Assembly (NCBI RefSeq): GCF_001017435.1
Contig: NZ_CP011371.1
Span: forward strand, 3,100,001-3,164,000
Reading direction: 5' to 3'
Length of the DNA stretch: 64,000 nt
DNA from: Caldimonas brevitalea
GTDB lineage: Bacteria; Pseudomonadota; Gammaproteobacteria; Burkholderiales; Burkholderiaceae_C
The notes beneath the pieces are model-generated. The model was given only the letters and a program-made list of their open reading frames with translations, ran no database searches and was not told where the DNA came from. Position numbers and translations under genes: made by a program. This document shows, one piece after another, positions 39,244-46,790 of the stretch; the stretch's first letter is position 1; every line of letters starts with the position of its first letter.

Positions 39244-40179
39244 TCAGGCGAAATCGAAATCGATTTCGCTTTCCGCCACCTCGATTTCCCTTAGCAAAGC
39301 CCGGAAGCCGGAGAAGTCACGCACCAAGCGTTTCGAGCCGTTCGCACGTTCGCACGCATCAACGATGTCGCTGCCGTCAGGGACGTTCAAATAGCGCAGG
39401 ATTTCCCGCCAGGCCCGCAGGTCGATCGTGACAAAGGCGTCCAGGCCGGTGGCGATCGCGCTCCTGAACACGGCGCGGTCATGCTCGCTGAAATGGGTGT
39501 AAACCTGCCGGGTGATCACCGTGAAGATCTTGTTGTGGGCAGATTCATCGCGGCGGTGCAATGCCGTGGTTTCGCGATTGAAGGGCTGTATGGTCTGGTC
39601 CTGGGCGAGCAAATCGAGGTAGCTGTTGATGGTGACTTCGGCGACGGTGGCAAAGCCGAGTTGCACGATGTGCGCGTCGCGCGCGCAGGTCTGTTGTTGG
39701 AGGGCGTGCTCCAATTGCTGGACCACCCACGACTGCGGCACGGTCAGGCCTTCGATGCCGTGCATCGCACGCGAGAGCAAACAGGCATCCAGGCACATCA
39801 GGATGTGGTACTGCTCGTCTATTTGCGTCTGCACGATGATGCGCTTCAGCTCGGCCGTCTGCAGCCCTTGAAAAGCACCCTTCAACAACAGCGCACAGGC
39901 GGGTGCCACGATACTGGTCTCGACATCCACGGTTTTTTCGTTGTACGCCACCCAGGCACCGGCCAGGATGCGCTGGCGCATCTCTGCGTCGAGTGCGCCA
40001 TAACGAGGGTCGTCGCGAAAAGGCACCAGGTTGGGCGGGTAGTCCGGGATGTTTTTGTCGTAGTACCGTTTCAGGTCCAGTTCACCGACCTTCACCGCGA
40101 CGCGATTCGCCCACGAGTCGGCCAAGGCAGCGGTGACCCGGTCAGGCAGGCCGGCATCGCGAACAATGTGGGTGTACAT
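39244..40179 (-). CDS. AurF-like diiron arylamine N-oxygenase
   Basis: 311 residues. All seven iron ligands expected from AurF (p-aminobenzoate N-oxygenase of aureothin synthesis) can be placed with nearly the same spacing: E87 (VDVETS), E122 and H125 (DEQYH), E181 (AEVTIN), then H208, E212 and H215 (HRRDESAH). The H-x3-E-x2-H block is exact, and the E87 to E122 spacing of 35 matches AurF E101 to E136 as I recall. The reaction is six-electron oxidation of an arylamine to a nitroarene, with hydroxylamine as intermediate. Its start codon shares one base with the pabA stop, so p-aminobenzoate is the obvious substrate and p-nitrobenzoate the obvious product. No dedicated reductase is encoded nearby. 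Confidence 0.9.
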   Translation of the reverse strand: MYTHIVRDAGLPDRVTAALADSWANRVAVKVGELDLKRYYDKNIPDYPPNLVPFRDDPRYGALDAEMRQRILAGAWVAYNEKTVDVETSIVAPACALLLKGAFQGLQTAELKRIIVQTQIDEQYHILMCLDACLLSRAMHGIEGLTVPQSWVVQQLEHALQQQTCARDAHIVQLGFATVAEVTINSYLDLLAQDQTIQPFNRETTALHRRDESAHNKIFTVITRQVYTHFSEHDRAVFRSAIATGLDAFVTIDLRAWREILRYLNVPDGSDIVDACERANGSKRLVRDFSGFRALLREIEVAESEIDFDFA

Positions 40180-40817
40180 CAGTTCTCCTGGTAAGAGACG
40201 GTGAACTGGCGCGTGCGCGATACGTCTTGCGGCGCGTCGAGGGTCAAGAAATTCGCGAACAGGTCATGGCCGTGTTCGGTCATGATGGATTCCGGGTGGA
40301 ATTGCACGCCGAAGATGGGTAAGGCTTTGTGCGCCAGGCCCATGATTTCGTCCATCTCACCTGTCTGGGTGGCGGTCCACGCCGTGATCTCCAGACATTC
40401 CGGCAGATCCTGCTGTTCGACGATCAGCGAGTGGTAGCGGCCGGCGGCGAAACCACTGGGTAAGCTGCGAAAAATCCCTGTGCCGCCGTGATGGATCTTG
40501 CTGGATTTTCCGTGCGTGACACGTCTGGCGTGGCGAATGGAAGCGCCAAACACCTCTCCGATCACCTCGTGGCCGAGACAAACTCCCAGCAGCGGTATGC
40601 CACGATCAGCGGCCAGCAGCAGCAGGCTTTTCGAGATGCCCGACTCGTCGGGCGTCCCGGGGCCGGGCGACAGGATGATGTGAGACGGGTTCAACGCCAG
40701 CACGTCTCGGGGCGACATCTCGTCGTTCAGGATGACCTGCACCTCGGCGCCGAGTTCGACCAGGTAGTGCACGATGTTGTAGGTAAACGAATCGTAGTTG
40801 TCGATCAAGCAGATCAT
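40179..40817 (-). CDS. pabA: Aminodeoxychorismate synthase component II (glutamine amidotransferase)
   Basis: 212 residues, a class I glutamine amidotransferase with nucleophile Cys80 in GVCLGHEVIGE and the His-Glu pair in FGVQFHPES. It supplies ammonia to the PabB partner encoded directly upstream, making 4-amino-4-deoxychorismate. The start at 40817 (MICLIDNYDSFTYN) is the family start and overlaps the stop of the pabB-pabC gene as ATGA, so the subunits are translationally coupled. TrpG is the close relative, but the partner has the PabB signature, so a PABA role is favoured. This is likely a cluster copy rather than the folate copy. Confidence 0.93.
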   Translation of the reverse strand: MICLIDNYDSFTYNIVHYLVELGAEVQVILNDEMSPRDVLALNPSHIILSPGPGTPDESGISKSLLLLAADRGIPLLGVCLGHEVIGEVFGASIRHARRVTHGKSSKIHHGGTGIFRSLPSGFAAGRYHSLIVEQQDLPECLEITAWTATQTGEMDEIMGLAHKALPIFGVQFHPESIMTEHGHDLFANFLTLDAPQDVSRTRQFTVSYQEN

Positions 40818-42649
40818 GGCGCCGCCTTCGCAGGGTGATCGAGTTCCACCTTCTTGACACCGCGGATGGCGTTGACGAGAAAGATCTCGTCCGCGTCGTG
40901 CAAGTCGCTGAGCGTCAGAATCTTTTCGCGTGCATCGATGTCGCTCGATTCCAGCAGGCACTGGCGCTGGATGCCGGGCAGCAGTCCGCAGGAAACGGGC
41001 GGGGTGTACCAGACGCCGTCTTTTCGAATGAAGAGGTTGTTGAACGAGCCTTCGGTGACCTGGTTCAACTCGTTCAGGAAGATGACGTCGTAATAACCGT
41101 CACGGCTGCACCTGTCATACGCGTCCTTGTAGGCCGCACGGGCCGAGGTTTTGTGCGCCAACAACCGGTTGCGGCTCGAGGTGACGGTATCGGCGGACAC
41201 GGTGATCTTTTTTGTCGTCGTGTCGCTCGGCCCCAGCGGCACGCACTCGATCCTGAATTCGCCCGACTTCATGAGCACGACGCGCACTTTGACGGGTTCT
41301 GGCGGCAGGGTGGCCGGTTCGGACAACAACGCGGCGCGCAGTTGTGTCACGTCGACCGGGAAACCCAGCTCGGCGGCGCTCTGCTTCAGTCGCGCCAGAT
41401 GCTTGTCGAGATGTCGGTATTCCTGGTCGAACAGCAGGCACTCGATGAGGTCGAAGTCGGCGAAGCCGCGCGTGAAGAAGCGGCCTTTCAGCTCGCACTC
41501 TTCATATTCAGCCTCGGGATCGGAGTCGTGCACCACCCCGCTGCCCACTCCCATTTCGCCGCGTCCGTCAGGCCAGAGCGCCAGCGTGCGGATCGGGACG
41601 TTCAGGCAAAGTGCATGATCAGGAGACGCAAAGCCGATCGCGCCGGTATAGACGCCACGCGGTTCGACTTCCAGGTCGCGGATGATTTCCATGGTGCGGA
41701 TCTTCGGCGCGCCGGTGATGGAACCGCACGGAAATATTTGCTTCAGCAATCGAGCCAGACCGAGCCGTGGGTCGACTTTTGCCGATACGGTGGACACCAT
41801 CTGATGTAAGGTCTCGTAGGTTTGAACCTCGAACAGGTTGGTGGTTTTGACCGATGCACGTTGGCTGATGCGGGAGAAGTCGTTGCGGAGCAAATCCACA
41901 ATCATGACGTTTTCGGCCCTGGACTTTTCGTCGCTCGACAGGAACTCGAAATTCATCCGGTCTTGCTCTGGGGTGGCTCCTCGCTTGCAGGTTCCCTTCA
42001 TCGGCTTGGTGTAGATATCTTCACCCGTCTTGTGAACGAAAAGCTCCGGTGACCGGGAGAGGATGGACACGCCGGGAAAATCCAGAAAGGCGCCATATTC
42101 AACCCGCTGCCGGCGCCTCAGTTCTGCATACAAGCGCAGAGGCGATCCCGTGTGCCTGAACTTGTATTTCAGCGTGTAGTTGACCTGATAGGTGTCGCCA
42201 TCGTGGATATGTTGCTTGACCTTTCCGATCTGCTCGAGATATTGCTCCCGCGACATGTTCAGACGGCAGTCGATGATGTGCAGATCGGTCTGGTTTTCAA
42301 GGGTGCTCAGGGCTTCTTCGAACAGACCGTCGTCGATTTCCAGTCGGTCCTGGTACACACCCACGCAGAACAGCGGCAGCTCCCGGTGCTTCGGCAGCTT
42401 GGTCTGCAAGCGAGCGTTGAGCGCATAACCGAGTTCGTAAGAGAAGTAGCCCGCAACGTGGCGCCCGCGTTGGGTCTGCGTTTCAATTTCGGCGAGCTGG
42501 TGCTCGACCTGCTCCGGCGTATGAGCGGTGCAATACATCAAGGGATTTGAGAAGACGTAGGTGGTGCCCGTCTTCCCTTGTCTGTTGTTGTCGAGGATCG
42601 CGAACTGCCCTGCGGACAATATCTCGCGTAGCTGGTCTGTCGTTCGCAT
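40814..42649 (-). CDS. pabB: Aminodeoxychorismate synthase component I fused to aminodeoxychorismate lyase (PabB-PabC)
   Basis: 611 residues. The N-terminal part (to about 440) is a chorismate-binding enzyme with KPMKGTCKRG; Lys in this PIKGT-type motif marks PabB, where anthranilate synthase has Ala. The conserved segments CGSITGAPKIRTMEII and GAIGF are present. The C-terminal part is a class IV PLP lyase (PabC) with the HKTSAR lysine motif and LNELNQVTEGSFNN. The fusion turns chorismate and ammonia into p-aminobenzoate and pyruvate. ATG 42649 is chosen because AGGAAAC lies just upstream and homology begins here; the longer frame to 42949 is unlike the family. This is the first gene of the large leftward operon, so PABA synthesis is committed to the cluster. 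Confidence 0.94.
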   Translation of the reverse strand: MRTTDQLREILSAGQFAILDNNRQGKTGTTYVFSNPLMYCTAHTPEQVEHQLAEIETQTQRGRHVAGYFSYELGYALNARLQTKLPKHRELPLFCVGVYQDRLEIDDGLFEEALSTLENQTDLHIIDCRLNMSREQYLEQIGKVKQHIHDGDTYQVNYTLKYKFRHTGSPLRLYAELRRRQRVEYGAFLDFPGVSILSRSPELFVHKTGEDIYTKPMKGTCKRGATPEQDRMNFEFLSSDEKSRAENVMIVDLLRNDFSRISQRASVKTTNLFEVQTYETLHQMVSTVSAKVDPRLGLARLLKQIFPCGSITGAPKIRTMEIIRDLEVEPRGVYTGAIGFASPDHALCLNVPIRTLALWPDGRGEMGVGSGVVHDSDPEAEYEECELKGRFFTRGFADFDLIECLLFDQEYRHLDKHLARLKQSAAELGFPVDVTQLRAALLSEPATLPPEPVKVRVVLMKSGEFRIECVPLGPSDTTTKKITVSADTVTSSRNRLLAHKTSARAAYKDAYDRCSRDGYYDVIFLNELNQVTEGSFNNLFIRKDGVWYTPPVSCGLLPGIQRQCLLESSDIDAREKILTLSDLHDADEIFLVNAIRGVKKVELDHPAKAAP

Positions 42650-43786
42650 GTGTTTCCTGTGTACTGGCAGGCCCTGATGAACTTTGCTGCAAGCCGGTTG
42701 TTCTTTTATGACAACGCAGCGACAAAACCGAGTCGGTCCCGTAAGTCGAGACACGCCACGGCAGGCTTCGGCGACCCCGAAGGTTTGCATGGTGTGCCCG
42801 CGACGGGCGGAGCCAGTATCGAAATGAAGGCTGCAGCGATTCTCGGCGCCGCAAACAGCGGACGGCGCCAGAATCAGAAATTGCGCGGTGCTGGCCGCGT
42901 TAGCCGTATGCGTATGCCGGCAAGCGCTCAATACCGGGGTGGCGGCCACGTGCCAAAGCAGCGCTCAGCGCTGATTCATTCCGTGTCGGTGGGCCGCTGC
43001 GAAACCGGGGGACGGCCGTGATCGGCGGTCTTGCGCGTGCGGTGGACGAGAAGAGCGAAATGCAATCTAGCCGCCGATGTCCGACAGTGCAACTACGAGG
43101 TGTCGTAGTGCTTGTGCCGAAAAGAACGCCATTTGCTGTTTTTACGGTGGCCTCGGCAGGCCGAAAACTCGGGCATCTGCTGGACATGGAAGATCGATCG
43201 TCAGCGTGGAGCATTGTGTGGAGCATGGCCGCTCCACCAAATCGTTGGCGGCGCAGCGATGTGTCAAAGGAACGCCAGGCGGCAGTGTTGACGAAACAAT
43301 TAGGCGGCTTGAACTTGTGGTGTCTCAGCCTGTGGGAAAGTATGACGATGCAATCGCGTGATGCACACCTGTTATTTCTGCTAGGGCAATGCCGGTGTGG
43401 GACACATAAATCAAGAGACGCTCAAGCATGAAATTGAAAGGCCAAGCCGGCCCGAGCGAGGTCAAGGAGTTCATCTGAAGCGGCCGGCGCCTTTCAAGTT
43501 GAATGGGCTCGGATTCGAGCAGCAACGGCAAGGCGTGAGGAACCCGGCGTAAGGCCGACATGGCTGCGCGATTTGCTGGAGCGAATCAACTGCACGGTGG
43601 GCGACCGTCCGTCGCTTTGCACGTCTATTCAACATTGCCGGCGGGCGAGCGGGTGAGGGCGGGGCGGGCGCTTGCAGCGAACCGCGCGCGAGCCAACGCC
43701 TGCAAGTCAGGTTCGACCAGACTATGGTGGCGCGGCCGTGACTTGGGACAAAGCAGCGCCGAACAACGTCAAATAGACTGCGATCC
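42650..43786. other. Stretch with no convincing gene; holds the promoter of the pab-PKS operon
   Basis: About 1.1 kb between the leftward PKS-NRPS operon and the rightward copper genes. Open frames exist on both strands (for example 43018-43431) but show no recognisable domain, unusual residue composition and no good ribosome binding sites. The operon promoter must lie near 42660-42750; TTGTCA on the minus strand near 42700 could be a -35 element but lacks a good -10 partner. The base composition is less GC-rich than the flanking genes, consistent with an acquisition boundary. Confidence 0.6.
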
Positions 43787-44086
43787 ATGCGGCGTTTGGT
43801 TCGATCCGTTTTGTTGTGGGTCCTTGCCCTTGCCCTGCCGATCCAAGGCGCGGTGGCGGCCACGGTGCTGGCCTACGGCCCCCATCATCACGGCCCTCGC
43901 ATCGTTGCCTCCCAACCCACACCGCCCGCCCATGGGTTAGATGGCGCAGGGCAGGGCCAGGACCACCGCCTGCACGAATTCGAGCCGCACATCGCCCACG
44001 ACAGCCGGTACCCGAGCGACGAGTCTCGGGCCGGCGTCTTCCTGCCCGACGGCCCGGAGCGGCCGCCTCGAAACCACCTCACCTGA
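43787..44086 (+). CDS. Small secreted protein ahead of copper genes
   Basis: 99 residues with a clear signal peptide (positive n-region RRLVR, hydrophobic core, cleavage probably after AVAA near residue 25). The mature part is short and rich in His, Pro and Asp, including GPHHHGP. I do not recognise a family. Small secreted proteins of this kind often precede copper-resistance genes in betaproteobacteria, and the next two genes encode copper-binding proteins, so a metal-related role is plausible. The ribosome binding site is weak; the call rests on the signal peptide and position. Confidence 0.6.
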   Translation: MRRLVRSVLLWVLALALPIQGAVAATVLAYGPHHHGPRIVASQPTPPAHGLDGAGQGQDHRLHEFEPHIAHDSRYPSDESRAGVFLPDGPERPPRNHLT

Positions 44087-44168
44087 GATCCCGTTGGCGC
44101 GCTTCGGCGGGGCATGCCGCGTGCGGGGTCGACGCTTTTCAATCACAGATGCACGACAAGGAGCACAT

Positions 44169-44684
44169 ATGAGATTCCACCCCATCGCCGCCACCTTGGC
44201 ACTGATGCTCGCGACGACGGGTGCCTGGGCTGGAGGCAACCATGCCGGCGGCCACAGCGGCGACCAGGCTCTGAAGCACGCGCATGCGGCCGGCGAGAAA
44301 GCGCAAAAGGACTGGGGTATCGCCGGCGATCCGAAGGCGGTGCAGCGCACCATCGAGATCAAGATGACCGACGACATGCGTTTCACGCCCAGCCAACTGC
44401 GCGTGCGGCAAGGCGAGACCGTGAAGTTCGTGATCCGCAATGCCGGGCAGTTGAAGCACGAGATGGTGATCGGCACCAAGCGTGAACTCGACGAACACGC
44501 TGCCTCGATGGCCAAGTTTCCGGAGATGGAGCATGAGGAGCCCGACGAGGTGCATGTCGACCCGGGACAGACGGGAGAGCTGATCTGGACGTTCAACCGT
44601 CCCGGCGAGTTCGACTTCGCCTGCCTGATCGCCGGCCACTACCAGGCGGGTATGGTCGGAAAGATCAAGGTGGCCGCGCGATGA
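44169..44684 (+). CDS. Periplasmic cupredoxin-family copper protein
   Basis: 171 residues: signal peptide (cleavage after AWA near 21), a His-rich stretch (NHAGGHSGDQALKHAH) and a C-terminal cupredoxin fold. Candidate type 1 copper ligands are His in LKHEMVIG and Cys, His and Met in FACLIAGHYQAGM. The ATG follows AAGGAG at good spacing; upstream in-frame codons overlap the previous gene and lack homology. It probably binds copper in the periplasm, for storage, oxidation or transfer to the CusF-like partner encoded 86 bases downstream. Confidence 0.88.
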   Translation: MRFHPIAATLALMLATTGAWAGGNHAGGHSGDQALKHAHAAGEKAQKDWGIAGDPKAVQRTIEIKMTDDMRFTPSQLRVRQGETVKFVIRNAGQLKHEMVIGTKRELDEHAASMAKFPEMEHEEPDEVHVDPGQTGELIWTFNRPGEFDFACLIAGHYQAGMVGKIKVAAR

Positions 44685-44770
44685 AGCGGCGCGAGCGTGG
44701 TGCCGTCGGCGCCGCGCTCGACCAGGTTGTTCTTTGGTCCTATCGCTGCTGACCCATCGGAGATTTCAAC

Positions 44771-45106
44771 ATGAACCCACTGCTGACCCCCTTGTTGGTC
44801 GTGTCCCTGCTGGTCGCAGCCGGGCCCGCCCGCGCCACAGCAGACGCGCCCGCGGCGCCCGCCCCCAGCGCGACATCTGCCGCCTACCTGGCGGAGGGCG
44901 AAGTGCGCAAGATCGACCCGGCCAACGCAAAGATCACCGTCAAGCACGGCGAGATCAAGAACCTCCGGATGCCGGCGATGACCATGGTGTTCCGGGTCCG
45001 GGACCCGGCGCTGCTGAACCAGGTGAAGGTGGGCGACAAAATCCGGTTCGCCGCGGAGAAGTCGGGGCCGGCGATCGTCATCACCCGGATCGAGCCGGCG
45101 CCGTGA
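44771..45106 (+). CDS. CusF-like periplasmic copper-binding protein
   Basis: 111 residues with a signal peptide (ending near ARA, residue 22), an Ala/Pro linker, and a CusF-type OB fold. The conserved block GEVRKIDPANAKITVKHGEI followed by LRMPAMTMVF holds the Met and aromatic residues used by CusF to bind Cu(I)/Ag(I). The family is a periplasmic metallochaperone delivering copper to CusCBA efflux pumps. No Cus pump is adjacent; the nearest RND metal pump is near 59-62 kb. It is probably co-transcribed with the cupredoxin gene. Confidence 0.87.
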   Translation: MNPLLTPLLVVSLLVAAGPARATADAPAAPAPSATSAAYLAEGEVRKIDPANAKITVKHGEIKNLRMPAMTMVFRVRDPALLNQVKVGDKIRFAAEKSGPAIVITRIEPAP

Positions 45107-45154
45107 TGCGGCGGTTGCCCCGTCGTCATTCGGATGTCTGCATTTCGGACATTC

Positions 45155-45178
45155 CAGGTGTCGGCACGCCGACACCTG
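45155..45178. promoter_or_regulatory. Perfect 11-bp palindrome after the copper genes
   Basis: CAGGTGTCGGC and GCCGACACCTG form perfect arms around a 2-base centre, starting 49 bases after the CusF-like stop. There is no T-run on either side, so it is not a standard rho-independent terminator. It could be an RNA hairpin protecting the 3' end, or an operator. Both readings are inference. Confidence 0.6.
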
Positions 45179-45413
45179 TCGAGTTCGTTGACATAGCCAG
45201 GGACATCGGGGCAGCGCCGAGCGGGCGCTCCCGTCCGGGTAGGCGCGGTCTCTGGCGCCGACGGCTTCCCTCTCTGATGCATCTTTAATCACAGATGTTC
45301 GATATTCGTACGTGAAACGCGTCGCGGGACGGGGGGCGCCCAAGAGGTTGTGTTTGAACCGGCGCGTCTGCGACCGAACGACAGTCGATCCCGGTTGCGC
45401 AGCGGAGGGTTGA

Positions 45414-45427
45414 GGTAACCGCCGGGC
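45414..45427 (+). repeat. 14-bp direct repeat, copy 1 (copy 2 at 45957-45970)
   Basis: GGTAACCGCCGGGC occurs twice in the same orientation, 543 bases apart, with no similarity just outside the repeats. Both lie in the gene-poor stretch. It could mark a small insertion or duplicated binding sites; nothing between the copies looks like a gene. Confidence 0.6.
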
Positions 45428-46346
45428 AGTAGCAGCGGCCAGCCGGTGTCACCGGGCATCGCGTCTAGATTCGGGTTCGGGCGGCGATCTTGCGCGCCAC
45501 CCGATTGAAATTTGCGGGTTGGAATTGGCCCGACAAGACGGCGATCCTTTGGGTTCGCGGTCAGCAGAAAAAGAAAAAGCCGAAATAGGCGTCGCGGTAA
45601 ATATCAAATTCGCGATGCTTCAACCGCACCGCCGGAGCCTGCTGAGTGCACCCCATCACGCACGGTCACGCTCAGGGCATGCCGCTCATCGACCGCCGCG
45701 GAAGGCGGCAGGCGAGCCGTAGCACGTCAATCACCAGCGCGGGCGCCGGCGAGCGCGCAACGACCGCCGCCGGGTGAAACCTCCCCGCGACGGCATTCTC
45801 ATGACACTCCGGTCGAACTGGTAGCGTTTCCAAAGGTTGTGATTCCCGGGGCAGACATGCAGCCTGCGGGCCTGCCTCGGGATGCCGAATCACGCTCGCG
45901 CGGTGCAGCAGTTTTCGCATCGGAATTGACGTGCGCCGCGATCGAACAGTCGAACCGGTAACCGCCGGGCGCTGGACCATCTGAAGAGTTTCTGTTTTAT
46001 GCCAGGTTTTTATAGGGTTGCCATATCTACTGCTTACATCATCCTCTGGCCGGCAGCCTCACCCTGTTCTTGCACGGGACAGAGTAATTGAGAATCCGCG
46101 TGCCGAACATCGGTTTCGTCTAGGAGAACATTATCCCCCAGTCCCATCGCTGGCATGCGGATAGCGTAAAAACAGCAATTGGCGGGGCTCTACCCGCGAG
46201 TAAAACTGCGGCACACCGAGCACGCGCCGAAGACCTGGCGCGGCGCCCCCGGAAGGCGGCGGCAGACGAGGAGCATCCGTCTGCAAGGGGCGGCAAAGTT
46301 CGACATCTCCGGCCGTGCGACCGGGCCGGCGGCCGCGGATTCTCGC

Positions 46347-46437
46347 GAAGTAAAAGTGTTCCGACGAGTACCGGTTCTGCACACGAAAGGGTACCCGTCT
46401 AACGCTATTACTTCCCGATTCACGGAAGTAAAAGTGT
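46347..46437 (+). repeat. GAAGTAAAAGTGT direct repeats with an inverted copy
   Basis: GAAGTAAAAGTGT is found at 46347-46359 and 46425-46437, 78 bases apart. The second copy also pairs with TTACTTCC at 46408-46415, making a perfect 8-bp inverted repeat (TTACTTCC, 8-base spacer, GGAAGTAA at 46424-46431). Looser copies, GTAAAACTGC near 46197 and GTAAAAACAGC near 46165, lie to the left. These may be regulator or transposase binding sites. Confidence 0.6.
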
Positions 46438-46790
46438 GACGTTGCGGTGGAGTTAAAGGCCGGCATTGCAAGGGCCGCAACGGCGCCATAGGCGACAAAA
46501 GGCTCGACGTAAATCTGCGCGGTCGCCACCGGTGCACTTTTGTGACATCCGGTGTCTGCCCGGGCAAGCGTTTATTCACGATTCTCCAACCGGCGTGAGC
46601 CCGCCTTCCGTGTGGTACTACGGTAATCCGGAAGTCGCCCCAGTACGGGGCGAGAACCGTTGCATGCGGTTCCAGAATTAGCATTCAAAGTCGTTACCGG
46701 GGTGTTCATTCGCCGAGGCCTTTCTACATTCACTCGGCATGGAGTCGCCGTGGGGGAGGCTCCAAAACAACCATGGGGGAGGACCCAGAC

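Larger units (their letters stand above)
45179..46790. other. Long intergenic stretch with repeats, no convincing gene
   Basis: About 1.6 kb. Short frames on both strands lack recognisable domains or good ribosome binding sites. It contains A+T-rich patches (for example 45560-45610 and 46340-46440), the two repeat pairs listed separately, and a GGGGAGGA ribosome binding site at the right end for the peroxidase gene. The patchy composition suggests decayed mobile DNA or a regulatory region. Confidence 0.6.

Noticed and set aside
40179..42649. Anthranilate synthase (TrpE/TrpG) reading of the pab genes
   Set aside because: The KPMKGT motif has the PabB-type Lys, and a PabC lyase domain is fused at the C-terminus.
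43018..43431. Possible gene of 137 codons between the pab operon and the copper genes
   Set aside because: No good ribosome binding site, no recognisable domain and atypical composition; overlapping frames look equally plausible.
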